DNA of 64,000 bases from Rosellinia necatrix (Eukaryota > Ascomycota > Sordariomycetes > Xylariales > Xylariaceae), in contig JAGYVD010000002.1 in assembly GCA_021209875.1 (NCBI GenBank), positions 4,278,001-4,342,000 on the forward strand, read 5' to 3'. Position numbers and translations under genes: made by a program. Positions 33,408 to 45,409 of this stretch are shown piece by piece. The notes under the pieces are model-generated. The model ran no database searches and was not told the DNA's origin. It was given only the letters and a program-made list of their open reading frames with translations. Each line of letters begins with the position of its first letter. Within the stretch, counting starts at the first letter, position 1.

Positions 33408-34192
33408 GGAGGGCTTTGGCTTGTGGGTAGGCGGTCCGTTGAGGTAGATGAATTGGTGTGGGACAAGTAATACGACGATGCAGCCCGCGAATGGTAGCCC
33501 GGTTGATGCGACAACAGGTACTGCGGTTGTTGCTGTTGCTGTTGCTGCGGTTGCTGTTGCTGCGGTTGCTGCTGCGGTTGCTGCTGCGGTTGCTGCTGCG
33601 GTTGCTGCTGCAGTTGCAGCTGCGGTTGCTGCTGTGGTTGCTGCTGTTGCTGCAGAGAATAGTACGGCGCGCTAGGCTGATGAGGGTATGGGGACAATAG
33701 TTGTTGGTGTTGTGGGTTGCTGTCGTTGTATGCGGGAAAAGGCGGGTGTTGTTGTATGGGCAGATGGTGGTAGGCGCTGTGGTTGGTGATGGTCGTGGTG
33801 GCAGCTGAACCGTTGCTAGTCCGATTATTATTATTATAATGTTGGGTTGGATATTGGTAGTGGGGCTGCGGGTGCGGGTTGTAAATACTTGTATGCGATC
33901 CCGGGTCGAGTGATGCCTGTATTGGTGGTGGTGCTTGTGCCAGTGCTTGTACTTGTGTCTGTACCTGTGTCTGTACCCGCGTCTGTACCCGTGTCTGGCC
34001 TAGAGGAGGATGCAAGGGATGGTAAGCATTGCCGGATGTGGGTGCAGAGGTACCAGCGTTCGGGAATGTGTAGTGGTTGAGCCGGGAGTTCGAAGCTGCT
34101 TCAGCGCCGGCATAGAGGGATGATAAGTCGGGCGACTTGGGGGCATATGATGTGTTGTCTCCGGTCGCAGACATGATCCACCCGTCTCTCAT
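32813..34192 (-). CDS. bur6: NC2-alpha (Bur6/DRAP1) histone-fold protein with long Gln-rich N-terminus
   Basis: NC2-alpha pairs with NC2-beta to bind TBP on promoters and repress or tune RNA polymerase II transcription. The 459-residue frame has its histone fold at about residues 337-415 ([60 protein letters not shown]), which follows DRAP1 closely. The C-terminus is acidic then basic ([20 protein letters not shown]). Residues 1-310 are low complexity: QTRVQTQVQ repeats, many Gln/Pro repeats and one run of 17 Gln encoded by CAGCAA hexamers at about 33357-33403. Typical family members are 140-300 residues. An internal Met at 33256 ([11 protein letters not shown]) would give a normal 147-residue protein, so the upstream part may be a real extension or untranslated. 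No splice signals force a choice. Confidence 0.85.
33345..33410. repeat. CAGCAA/GTTGCT hexanucleotide repeat (coding poly-Gln)
   Basis: Eight or so GTTGCT units in a row on the plus strand, read as Gln-Gln on the minus strand inside the NC2-alpha gene. A second interrupted Gln/Pro repeat region lies at about 33520-33660. Confidence 0.85.
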
Positions 34193-36962
34193 CTATCGCA
34201 GTGCAAAGGGATCGGAAATAAAAACAACCTGGAACAAAAGCGACCGAGCCACAAGCAAACAACCCGAGCAAAAAGACCGTTCTAGGAACTGTGGGGAAGC
34301 CTGATCCTAACGCTTTGTCTGGTCTGTAGGATCTGTAGGGTCTGGGTAGGGTCTGTAGGGTCTGTAGGCTAGGTGGTGATTGACCTTGCCTCTCTCTCTC
34401 TTTTTTTTTTTTGGTCCCTTGTTTCCACGGTAGGGAGAGAGACCTGGAGGCTCCTTATTCCTTCCTCCCTTGCTCAGGTGGCTGGTTTAGAGTCAACGCG
34501 CAGATGGAGCGATACAAACCCCTGTTTCCCTTGATGGTAGGTAGCTGCTAGCTAGCTAGCAGCTGCCTGGATAGCACCTGGGTCGCCCGCCGCGGGACTG
34601 GACAACAGGAAGGAGAAACACACTTGCTACGATCACACGAGTATGTGGGATGCAGATGCAGTAGTGCAATCCAACAATCCGAGATTGATGGATGCAACAG
34701 CTGACTCTGTTGGGCCCTCGACAGGTAGAGAGAAGGGAAGGGCGGGAGCTCAATGTCAACACAGCCCAAACAACAGCTTCGGTGTCCTTCCCATGCACCT
34801 TGCCTCACGGGCTAGCCTGGATGGGGAGCTGAACGTTTGCTGAGCGGGCAGGGCAGGTAGATGGGCGGATGAGCAGATGGACGGGTGAGAGGCCTAAGTG
34901 TCCAGCCACCTTACCTAGGTACCTATACACATGCACGACAAAAGGCTCAGGTATAGGAACACAGCCGCCTCGGACGCAGTGGGACCAGGCAGATGGGTAT
35001 ATCCCGACTTCTTGGGACCAAAGAGCAAAAGAAATCCTTAAAAACGAATTTCTAGACTGATTATTGGTTGGTTGTGCTGTCCCAGGGCAGTTTACGGGTT
35101 CGAGGCGTGCAGATAAATGGGGCTTTATTGCATCCACGTTCCCCCAAGGCAAGAGGTCGAGTGGCTGCCTGCAGATAAATAGATAGGTAGGTAGGTAGGT
35201 AGGGAGGGAGGTAAGTAGTAAGTAGGGTTGGGTAGGTTAGGTAGGTAGGTAGAGAGTTGGGGAAACGAGGGGCACAATGTGATTGCTCCCAAAGTCGAAA
35301 TGTTCAGGTGTCAAGAATGGGTAGTTCAGATATTGAACTGCCGGGCGGTGAAAGTGGGGTGATGGAGAGGTAGGGTAGGTACCGGTGAGGTAGGTAAAGT
35401 GTGGCTTGAGCTCGATCTGTGATGATGGGTGCTTTTTATGCTAATTTCTGTCTGGACCAAGGGTGTGGGTGTGACTCCCCTTTTGAAGCGTTCTCTGTTG
35501 TTCGCTGCTGGCTGCACGGGTGGCGAGTGTCCACTGTTTTATATTCGACAAGGGACAGCAGTGCAGCATCCACACCGAAACAAGTCAGGGGGCCCATCCC
35601 ACCGCTCCAACAGCTCCAACAGCCCCAACAGCCCTAACACCGTACCTCATTTGCGGCTTGCGGACCTCAGGTACCCAGGCTGCTTGCCTGTTGTCCATCC
35701 TCAGGTATCAATCGTGAAGGTGGTACCAATTTCGATGCAGATCTACACAACTCACACGTGCCTAGTTGTGTAGCCCGGGTAGTAGCTCGAGCACCAAGGT
35801 ATCTGTGCAGCCTAATCGGGCACTTGATATACTTGTACCATTATCATTTGCGTTTTGCCATCCATCCAAAAAAAAAAAAAAAACTTCCCCCACCCTATTC
35901 TCCCTAAAAAAAAAAAAAAAAAACTCGAGGTCACCGACACCAAAACCTAGAAGTAAGCCTATCTACCCCTAGGTAGTAAGTAGCTTTACGGCTTTACTGT
36001 GCAGTGCTACCACACTACCACCCATTCCATCCACATGCTGAAATCAGTTCCGATGTCTTTTATTTTTGTTTTTCTCCCTTTCTTTTTCGCTTGCACACGC
36101 TCGCTGTTCATCTCCACATGACACTACTCGTTATCTTACTAGTGACTGCAAGAATAAATGCTATGACTACAAGGTGGAATCAGCCATGTCATGCTCTACC
36201 TATCGACTTGTCAAAGTATTCATCACCCTCCCCATCCGTCAGTGCATCCCAAGGTGCGCCTAAGGTGCGCCCAAGGTGAGTTACATTATTCGCTGACTGC
36301 ATGCGCTCGCCGAAGCCACGCTGCGATCAAAGGTGTCACCCGACGGTCCACCCGCAGCTTCTGCCGATGTGTGCGCGCACGCTCGAACCTCTGCCACCCG
36401 TATTATTTTCTGCTCTGTACACTATGTCTGGACAGGCCGCAATGCCGAGCGGTGGCGCAGGCAGCAGGTCGAGCCAGACAGACAGACACGGGCTCGGCCA
36501 TCCCTGTTCATTGTATCACCGTCTTCCAAGTTCTGGCGCTGGCCTCGAAATGCATGTCATCCGTCTAGTCGCGGAGTGGCAAGTCTACCGGCATTTGGTA
36601 GGATCGCCTTAGCCGCCGCCTATGTGCCCAACCGTGCGCCGTTGATTGCTTACCCCCTCCATGAACCCTCAACTCTCAACCCTTCAACCTTTCAACCCTT
36701 CATTCAACCCTCCAACTTCTCAACTTTACCGCTTGAATGCCCTTATCAAAGTGGTAGACAACGAGGCGACCCTCATGTTATGAATGATGACAACTATGAC
36801 AAAGAGCATTTCGGAGACCGCATACACCAGTACTCTAGAAGCCGGATGTCTTGACATCAAGGTTCCTTATTTACTGCTTGGTCGATGATGTTTGTAACTT
36901 GATCTAATCTGACATAACACCATCCTTGTCTCGGTCGTGGCCTCAGCATGCCTCAGCATGCC
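34193..36962. other. 2.8-kb intergenic region, no supportable gene
   Basis: Holds the presumed NC2-alpha promoter, GGGTCTGTAG repeats (34325-34365), an AGGT run (35187-35256) and two A-homopolymers (35868-35883, 35907-35923). It also has CAACCCTTCAACC repeats (36670-36720). Several plus-strand frames of 60-170 codons at 35.4-36.9 kb overlap one another and carry no recognisable motif. Confidence 0.5.
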
Positions 36963-38364
36963 TTAGATATTGGCCCTGATTCCCTGCACCAATACATTCA
37001 GACCTTCCAGCCGCCTGTTCGACTCGCTAAGGAAGAGGGAGACAACCGGCCAGGCATGAATGCCGCCTAACTCTCCGCGACTGGTGATTTCCATACCACC
37101 TTTCTTCCAGAACTGCACAAGTGCCTCGATGTCAGGTGCAAACACCTCTTCGTGCCCATAAGCGATCAAAATCCCCTGCGACGGGCAAGCTCGTTGCCAC
37201 ATCAAAATATCCCTACACAGACCCGGGGAGAGTAAATAATTATTTGCCAGGACGACATCCCCGGCATATTGTTTAGCATATGTATGCAACTGCCCGGCGT
37301 CGAGGTAGTCACTTTCGGTGTTGCGGTGCCTATCCGACGCAAGAGTCACCCAAGGAGATATAAGAACAGCCAGGGCAGGCTTCCTTAATCGTCGTTTCCC
37401 GGCTCCATTTACCCTGTCTACACGATGATCCATATTTGCCAAGTGTAACAACAAGCTGAGGACAATCGTTGCACCTGCGGAATCACCACTGATACACACT
37501 CTACCCGATTCGCCCACCATAGACAAAACGTGTTCATATCCAGCAGTAGCTTCTCCCAATTGCTTGGGAAAACTACCATCAGGTACAAGGGTGTACTCCA
37601 GCGCAAATATTGACGGGTTCTTATAACCAGCTTTTTTCAAGAGGTCCAGCCATGCAAATAGGAATTCCAGGTAGAAGTATGATGAACCCATCGAAAACCC
37701 TCCGCCTTACAAAAAAAGTCAGCCGTCGTTATTCTTATCGTGACGAGCCTCTTTCCTCCCAGAGGGTGAGGGTCGGGGTCGTCTTACCGTGGGCATAGTA
37801 AACACATAGGTCTGGCCGCTTCATTGGGTCATCCATAATCCAAATACCCTGGAATCTTTTCTATAATGATATGCTATAAGTACCATACATGGTGTTCGGG
37901 TTCGCCCTAACTTACATCTTTATATTCATGCCAGTGAACCGGGGGCCTACCATAGCCGTGACGCAGCATCCTGAATCCCAACAAGGGCAAGGCAACCGAC
38001 TTGGAGAAAAAGACTCTCCCAACACGCGGAGGGATATTGGCGAAGGCATGGCGGACACATCGGATGACGATATCTTCGAATGCCGATGCGCGTTGTACGA
38101 AGGGAGTCCGGTTTTCGTACCTAACAAGGTATCGCTCACAGATAAAGCCATACGGAAGCTCGAGTACTGCTGGTGGTTAAGACCTGGTATTTGATGACCA
38201 AGCACAGCCCTGCCTCTGGATTGATAATATTACTTACGCAAGAACGGAAGGCATTGGAGCACCACATAGACCGTCTTGAAGAAGCCGACATGTATCAATA
38301 GCTGGGGTGCTAAAAAGAGGCAAAAGACGACACAATCTAGGTAAGAGATCGGACCCAAGATCAT
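36963..38364 (-). CDS. ER-anchored alpha/beta-hydrolase, steryl acetyl hydrolase-like
   Basis: Minus-strand exons 38364-38238, 38166-37916, 37860-37788 and 37705-36963 give 397 residues, all junctions in phase. An N-terminal membrane segment (about residues 8-45, VVFCLFLAPQLLIHVGFF) precedes a hormone-sensitive-lipase-type fold. The oxyanion motif HGGGF (residues 150-154) is created across the exon 3/4 junction. The nucleophile elbow GDSAG has Ser226, and the acid lies in the YGHEEVFAPD region (Glu/Asp about 336-342). The catalytic His is 367 (GGIHAW). This layout matches the Say1/AADAC group, which removes acetyl groups from sterols and other lipophiles at the ER; the substrate here is inferred only. 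The exon 4 acceptor is TAAG, less common. No biosynthetic cluster surrounds it. Confidence 0.85.
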
Positions 38365-39569
38365 ATTCGTTACTACCCAAGGCGTATACTACTATGTGCA
38401 ACACGAAATTTCCAGGTGTTGCTCTTAGTATAATCTAGGATTTGAGGTGGAAGTGAAAATGAAATGTCGGGTTTCACATGGTATTCAAAGCGCATCATCC
38501 AATGACGGTAAAGTGTAATAAAGACAGCCAGCTATTGACCCGGGGGTTTAATTGCCGGCTGGTGACGTCGAGGATTTGGCTATGCTGATACGTCAAATGC
38601 TGTGTAAGGTGTACCTAAAGGTTAGTACCTACTAGACCAACCAATCATGCATAAGAACAGATTTCGTCTAAATCGCCCTACGGCCCATACCACAAGACGC
38701 AGGGCCTCCGGGAGTTGGGTTAGGTCAACCTCGGCATATACATGGTAGATGCTTTTGTAAGAGATGGAAAGAAAAGAAGAAGAAAATCCTGTGAATTATA
38801 TATTCGATGTTAGAGCATCCCTACTTGTGAAGCAGCGTAAACTCTTCAGAGTGCTGATCTATGTTGTCCACGCCGTCTATAATCTATCTATCTAACTAAT
38901 GTATACCTAACTAGGTAACTATAAAGATCATCGCTAGTTGATACCTAATGGTGAATGACCTCCCAGCAACATGTATGTTCGACCGAGCCTAAAATGAGAA
39001 AACGAAGACGAAAGACGGTAAGACACGACAAGTTAGAGCCGAGCTTGCAACTGTTTTCCTTCCTACCTCGAAGATGGATGGCAGATCCTAATTCTAGAAC
39101 GTAGGGCCGAATAGCACCTCCGGCCCTAACCTGGAAGAAGCAGCCGTGGCTTCGTCTGACGTCGAAAAAAAAAAAAGCCGATAACCCTCCCGCTAACTTC
39201 GATAGCACCGGGAAACTAGGGTCTGCCATGGATTGGGGACAGACTTAAAAGTAGCCTTAAGTAAGTGCTTATTTACTTGCATAGGTAGCGAGGCCACCTA
39301 CCTACCTATCTAGTGGTGTTTTACTGCTTGCCGATCTACTGGTATCGCAAGCATTATAGATATCGACCTAGCATCATGTATCGGCATAGGTAATTGATAT
39401 GCACAGTTGGTAGCTCTACTCTACTCGAGCGTCCCGGTCAATTATGACTAAGCCTAGGTACGTAGGCAGGTGGCATCGCACATATCCCACGCGACGAGAC
39501 AACGCAGCAAATTAGGAGGAGGAGGAGGAGGAGGAGGAGAAGGAGGGAAGGGAGGCGAAGCAACCCAGA
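38365..39569. other. Intergenic between the hydrolase and xylulokinase genes
   Basis: 1.2 kb with ACCT/AGGT motifs (39295-39312) and a (GGA)n run just beyond the xylulokinase stop (about 39513-39545). No gene seen. Confidence 0.5.
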
Positions 39570-41636
39570 CTAATTCCTTGCGACGCTCAAGACCCTGTCC
39601 TCCATCTCGCGGAAGGCGCCGAGCACGTTCCCGTAGGCGCGGTACTCCGCCTCGCGGTACCCGTCGTCGACCTTCTGGACGTTCCCCCTCCTCCCTCCAG
39701 CGCGCGCCGATGAGCTCGTCGAAGCTCTGGCGCCCCCGCCCTTCGCCGCCGCGCTCGCACGCCCAGAGCGCCTTGTGCGCGCCGCCGAGGGCGCACGCGT
39801 TGCCGCCGACGTCGAGGCGGTAGACGCCCTCGGCGCCGCCGAGCACGTCGCCGAGCGCGCGCGCCATCGCCGGGTTCAGCGAGCCGCCGCCGACGAGGTA
39901 GATGCGCCGCGGCTGCGCCGGCAGGCCCGGGTGGTCCGGGATCGGCGCCACGAGCGGCTGCGACCGCAGCCGCATCGACAGCGCCTGCGACTCGATGATG
40001 ATCCGGGCGTCCTCCTCGGGCGTCCAGTCGGCCCCCCGCCGCCGCCGCCGCCGCCGTCGCCGCCTCGGCGAGCGAGGAGCCGTCTCGCGCGTCGCACGTG
40101 TACCGCCACGTGCCCGCCCGCACGTTCGGCACGATCTCCGGTAGCGGAAAGTACAGCCCCAGCTTCGCGCGACCGTCGCTGTCGCCGTCCCTGCGCACCC
40201 CGAGCGGCGGCGTCTCGAGGACCGACCTGTTGAAGTTCGCCCAGGGGTCCTGCTGCTGCTGCTCGTCGGCAGTAGCGGTGACGGTGGGCTTAGGTAGCGC
40301 GTCCCGGACCTTCTCCCGCGCGAGCCCGCCGTTCTTGTAGCAGAGCATGAACATGTAGTGGCCCCTTGTGGTCGGGTGGTTCATGAAGTGGTACGAGGGG
40401 TCCGGCTTGTAGCTGGGCGTGCTCATTAGGAAGGTGCTGGAGGTGCCGAGCGAGACGATGGCGTCGAGCGGGCGCAGCGGCAGGCTGAGGATGGTGGCCG
40501 GGTTGTCGCCCGTGAAGGCCGCGACGCGGCAGCCGCGGCCGAACCCGAAGCGCGCCGCGAGGTACGGCGACACGGGGCCCAGGATCGCACCGCCGTCCGT
40601 CGGCACCTCGCCGAGCTTCTGGCGCAGCGCCGGGACCCCCTCCGCCCCGCCGGCCGTGAGCGCCAGGAGCCCCTCGTTCCAGGACTCGGCGCGGACGTCC
40701 CACAGGTTCATGCCCGTCACGTCGCTGATGTCGAACGGCGCAATGCGGCCGAGGAAGAGCGAGGCCAGGAACGACGAGCACAGCGAGATGCGCGCCGTCG
40801 CCTCGTAGACCTGCGGGCGCCGCCGCCGCATCCGCAGGATCTGGGTCCCCGTGAATCGCTGTCGCGCGGAGATAGGGGCTGTCAGCATACTCGCCGAGTC
40901 GGGCAAAAAAAAAGAAGGGTGGAGGGAGTTTTTTTTTGTTTTAAATCTAGACGGTGCACTTACGTGATGCGCCGAACTTCCCGAGGCGTCGGCGAGCTTC
41001 TGAGGATCGCCAAGATGGGCATCAAAGTCGTCGCACTCCTTTTGCGTGCTGTGATCCTGCCAGTTGGGCGCGAACTCGTAGGCGAGGGCATGCCCGCCTC
41101 CCAGCTGCTCGAGCAGCGAGCGCTCCGGGTCGAGATTGCTCAGGGCCGCCTCGGCGTCACCGCTCCAATACACGCTCGAGTGTTGCTGCCCCGACCCGCT
41201 GATGCCCTCGATCCGGCCTACGGGACACCCCGTCTCGCGGAGACGTGTGAGCACGAGGTCTACGGCCTCCACCCACATCGCGACCGGTTGGAACACCTCC
41301 CCCTCATCTTCGTTGATGCGCACGCCCTTTTTAATACCGTATTTTGCGCCGAAGTCCGCATCGAAGTCGACCTTGGCTTCCGAGATAACTGTCAGATCTG
41401 AGGATATGACGATTGCTGTTTGGTTGTGTACGTCAGTTTATAACTCTTTTTTTTTTTTTTTTTTTTTAATTATATATAACCACCTCCACTGATTGATTAA
41501 ACCATGCCTGCGCCGAATAGCTTCGAGTGGAAGACAGAGCCAACAGAAATAATAGAAACAGATCGTCGCATGGCGACATACCTTTGAGTTGCTGGGTCGA
41601 GAGATCGAGCCCCAAATAGAGAGGTCCGGAGCTCAT
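39570..41636 (-). CDS. D-xylulose kinase, with two apparent +1 frameshifts
   Basis: Phosphorylates D-xylulose to xylulose 5-phosphate, the last step of the fungal pentose catabolic pathway. Minus-strand exons 41636-41582, 41415-40964 and 40858-39570. The start [46 protein letters not shown] (likely catalytic Asp), [11 protein letters not shown] and [19 protein letters not shown] are FGGY-kinase hallmarks. The reading frame breaks twice in exon 3. At C6 40032-40037 the frame must change to continue as [19 protein letters not shown]. At C5 39684-39688 it must change to reach [20 protein letters not shown] and stop at 39570-39572. Each break looks like one extra base in a G/C run. Sequencing error is the simplest cause, since every motif is intact, but a recent pseudogene is possible. 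Expected length is about 597 residues. Exon 3 is far more GC-rich than its surroundings. Confidence 0.85.
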
Positions 41637-42514
41637 TCTTGCTTGCTTGGTTAGTTGCTCCCGCTCCTGCTTGGTATGTATATGAATGACGTAGGGAAAG
41701 GATTAGACTCGATCAGTTAAGGGATGTGACCGAAAGTCGTTACTTGAAGTAGAAGTTTACGTAAGGAAAAAACCAACATCATGTGAGTTAAAAGAAAAAA
41801 AAAAAAAAGATGGGAGGCAAAGCAAAGATAGAGTAACGCAACTAGCCTTCACGATATCTACTGGATCGGACGGAGATCTTGCTGGTGATGCACGCTTGAC
41901 GCCAACTACCCCACGGCCCCTGAGCAAATATGTACACACATACCTGGGTAGAAGCTAGATAGACCCAGGCCCGCGGGGCACTACGGATAGATAGCGGGAC
42001 AATTTCGTCCGAGGGGCCTTTTGCATGTCGTGGATTTAGCCTAAATACCATCCGCGCCAATCAATTGGGATCTAGCACTCTTAGACCTCAAGCCCCAAGC
42101 TCTCTCTATGGCTTTGCTTTTGTCATGACATGACCAATGAAAGGCGCCAACCCGGATGAAGCAAATAATGTTGTCCGTATAAAGGGGGGTTTAAAAGACG
42201 ACCAAGAGATAGGCGGGTAACAAGCAACATCAAGAAGTCACTTGATAATCTACCAAGATTGAAATGTTATAGACACAGACACCCCTCAGACCTGATGCCG
42301 AGAAGGATTGGAATATCCGCGGTGCTTGTAATGACGAAACGCCATGCAATGCATCTCTCTTTGAGTATGATACACCCAACCTGATTCTTGGAAACTCGGC
42401 TGTCCACTCCCAAAATACGTGAACTGGTATATTTCGACCGCTCCATGGCCGCCACGTATATAAACCCAACCAACGCCTTAACGCCACCCGTGTCGCCGAC
42501 AATGCTCCGTATGT
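41637..42514. other. Intergenic between the CDF transporter 3' end and xylulokinase start
   Basis: Promoter side of xylulokinase. An A-run (41793-41808) is present. No repeat cluster or gene was recognised. Several GTATAAAG/CATGCAAT motifs are unremarkable. Confidence 0.45.
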
Positions 42515-44473
42515 CTATTTGGACTTGCGATTGGCCGCATCGCCGTTGCGACGCTGGTGATCGTCTTCTGCCTCGGGCTCAGGGCTCAGCCCAGGACTGA
42601 CGTCGCCCGAGACGAACTCGTCAAACCCAGGGGCTACGGGCCCTTCTTTGGGTATAAAGCGGACACGCACCCTCCGGACGCCTCGCACGTTGGCGGCGAC
42701 TCTAGCCCTGATGGCGTCCTCAACTCCTTTTACGTCTGCAACGGTCCAGAAGCCTGGAATGGCGATATCTAGGTCGGGTAGATAGTTCTGTCCAGACTTG
42801 ACGCCAGACACCCTGCGCAGTTCGACCTCATGGCCTTCGCTCATGTCAGAAACGGCATTTTGCACCTGTTTCTGGATCGATGATTTAACCTCATCGTCGA
42901 TACCCCGATCGGCAAGTTCGAAGAGGGAGTCAAGGGTATTTTCGACACCGGCCTTCACTACCATGACCGAGATGAGGAGTCCACCAACTGGGTCTAGCCA
43001 ACCCGCATTCTGGAATATATTGGCGCCCAGGATCGCCGCCAACGTCACAATGCCGGTGAGGCTGTCGACTCGGTGATGAATGGCGTTGGAGGCAAGAACA
43101 GATGACTTCCGTTCACGGGCTACTTTCATAGCTGGAAGACGAGGACATCAAGTTAGTTACCGTGCTCACGCAAATCACTGTCGAGTGAAATCATCAGGGT
43201 ACTTACTAGCGCGGTAAAGCCACTCCTTGATGGCAACGGTACCTGCCGCAAGCCAAACCGCATGGAGGCTTGGTATGGCACTTCCTAGATCATGGCTATG
43301 CCCGTGAGCATGCGAGGCCAGTTCGGCCGCTGCCGCCGGATCTAAGAAGAAGTGGCTATAGAGTGTCAAAAGGCTGCCGTATCCCATCCACAGGCCGCCA
43401 AACAGGAGCATGCTAGAGACACCCAAGGACCCCAAGCTCTCGATTTTACCAAAGCCGGTGGGAAACTTCTCGGTCGGGGGCTTCATGCTCCAGGATATGG
43501 TAGCAAGAGTCAGGATATCAGAGGCAAGGTCGGTAACACTGTGGATAGCGTCTGCAACCATTGCCTGTGAATTAAAGACATAGCCACCAACCCCCTTGGC
43601 TATTGCCATGCCCAGATTGGAATAGAGACCAATCCTGGTAATGCGTACACCTGCGTCATTTTTGTTCCGCGACGTTAGGTAGACATTGTCGTGATGATGG
43701 TGATGGCCCCCATGGCCATGCTTGTGGTCGCTATGCGTCCTCGTTTGGGTAATAGAGGCCATTGTGACGGGTAAGGAATGGAGAAGGGAGCGCGATGCAA
43801 TGTGGATTGTGGCGAGAGGGGGCGAATAGGAGGACAGCGGCGACGATGACGGTGTCGAAGACAGAGATGGCCAAGGTGACCAAGGTAGCAGAGCGGTCGC
43901 CGAGGAGGCCGGGATGCAAGAGGTCCGGAGGATACGGTGGAGTTGTAGTGGGAGATGTGAAAGATGTGAAAGGTGTGAAAGATGTGAAAGATGTGAAAGA
44001 TGTGGAAGATGTACAAGTATCCTTGAGCGAGAACCTTGGTGGGCTTGATGTTGGCGGCGGTAGGATTGGCGACCCTGATGGTGGTTGTGGTGACCCTGGT
44101 GGTGGTCACCTCGAGGGTGGTAGGATTGGGTAAATATTGCAGCAGCGGTGTTGATGCCGGTAGTGGTAGTAGTGTTAGTAGTGGTAGTGGTGGTAGCGGT
44201 GGTAGCAGTAGTGGTGGTGGTAGTGGTATCGTGTGGTGGTGGCAGCGACGTGGCCGTGGACGTGGCCGTGGCCGTGGACGTGATCGTGGACGTGATCGTG
44301 CTCGTGGTCTTGGTCTTGGTCTTGGGCGCGGTGGTGATCGTGAAGGTAGTGGTGGACGTGGACCGTAATTTCAACCAACGAGTGGGAAGCTCTGGGTCAG
44401 CCGCAACGAAACGGTGGCGTGGCCGGTGTAGCTGCTGTAGACGGCCAATGCTCGGCCTACATTGAGCCAACAT
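42515..44473 (-). CDS. CDF family metal transporter, Mmt1/2-like (mitochondrial iron)
   Basis: Cation-diffusion-facilitator antiporter; the Mmt branch moves iron across the mitochondrial inner membrane. Exons 44473-43207 and 43131-42515 give 627 residues. The intron 43132-43206 (GTAAGT..TCCAG) joins WLYRA to TMKVARERKSSVLA. CDF metal-site motifs are intact: HSVTDLASDILT (helix 2) and HHRVDSLTGIVT (helix 5). A His-rich loop HAHGHSHD lies between helices, and a cytoplasmic C-terminal domain follows. The first ~237 residues are low complexity: an Arg-rich start (MLAQCRPSIGRLQQLHRPRH) suited to mitochondrial import, then Thr runs, His/Gln stretches and HLSHLSHLS repeats. A second Met at 43762 (MASITQTRTHSDHKHGHGG) starts the conserved part and is the alternative start. 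Family members are usually 450-560 residues. Confidence 0.88.
43945..44015. repeat. GATGTGAAA minisatellite inside the CDF transporter N-terminus
   Basis: About six 9-bp GATGTGAAA units on the plus strand, encoding the repeated His-Leu-Ser of the transporter on the minus strand. It keeps a multiple of three, so copy changes would not break the frame. Confidence 0.8.
44140..44370. repeat. GTGGTA/GTGATC-type degenerate repeats
   Basis: Stretches of GTGGTAGTGG and CGTGGACGTGATCG units, read on the minus strand as Thr-rich sequence of the transporter's presumptive presequence region. Confidence 0.7.
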
Positions 44474-45366
44474 AGGGACTCTTGATAAAGGCGTCCCTCT
44501 CCAAGGGAGGAGGGAGGGGCACCGTCTACCTAGAGGAGGGTATCTCTGCTAGTAGACACGTTTCCCCTACGCCGGCCAAGGACGGATCGCTACCGAAAGA
44601 GAGCGGAAGTGCGCGTCCGGGACAGGTATTGTGTCCTGGAATGTGGGAGGCTGTCATTGACCATTGATGCGGAACATTCGACGCAGGGACTTACTTCCAT
44701 CAGACTGAGACCTGGCCGGCGGCCTGCACCATCGCAAGAGGCCAGGGTTTATCGCTGAGTACCTACTACATCCCTACTACCTACATCCCTACTACATACC
44801 TACCTACTACATACAGTACGTGATCGTACCTACCTCTACCCTACCTAGACGGATCCACGGTCTGGATACTTTACATAGCCCCAGGACAGGAGGACCACTC
44901 TGCCAAGTTCACTGTTGCGTCAGTGGTATCGGAATGTGGGCGAGCGTTAAAATGCGCAGCATAGGTAGTTAGTTAGTGTAACTAGTGGCCAAGTCAAGTC
45001 TGCATTTGGTTGGGAGGTACCTTACATACTACATACCCGTTGCTACCAGGAACATACCTACCTAGGTGTACCTAGTATTTACCTACGGCTGAGGGATGAT
45101 CAAGCTTTTGTCAGCTCGGTATTTCCAGGATGCATACTTTCTAGATACCTGATAGAATATAGGCACGCCTACCGATATGTCTCCATTAACATATGAATCT
45201 TTCATGTCAAGGCGACAAAGATTTTAGATGTCCTTTGATGTTGACGTTTCTCTATAACTACCTAGCTAATTTGGTATCAACAAGTGTTGTAGATAACCAG
45301 TACACTAACTACCTACCTAAGTAAGTACTTACCTAGTACCTACTCGAGCCAACTATTGGTACCTAC

Positions 45367-45409
<43 letters not shown>

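Noticed and set aside
33448..33700. Plus-strand frames of Val-Ala or Leu repeats
   Set aside because: Antisense of the Gln-rich coding repeat of NC2-alpha.
35089..35110. tRNA B-box-like GGTTCGAG
   Set aside because: The following bases do not fit the B-box end, no A-box lies at the right distance, and no T-stem pairs.
36333..36854. 173-codon plus-strand frame
   Set aside because: Overlaps other frames of similar length, has no motif, and its C-terminal part comes from CAACCCTTC repeats; not supported as a gene.
39775..40233. Plus-strand frame of 152 codons over xylulokinase
   Set aside because: Antisense to a conserved kinase exon with high GC; Arg/Ala-rich composition is a by-product.
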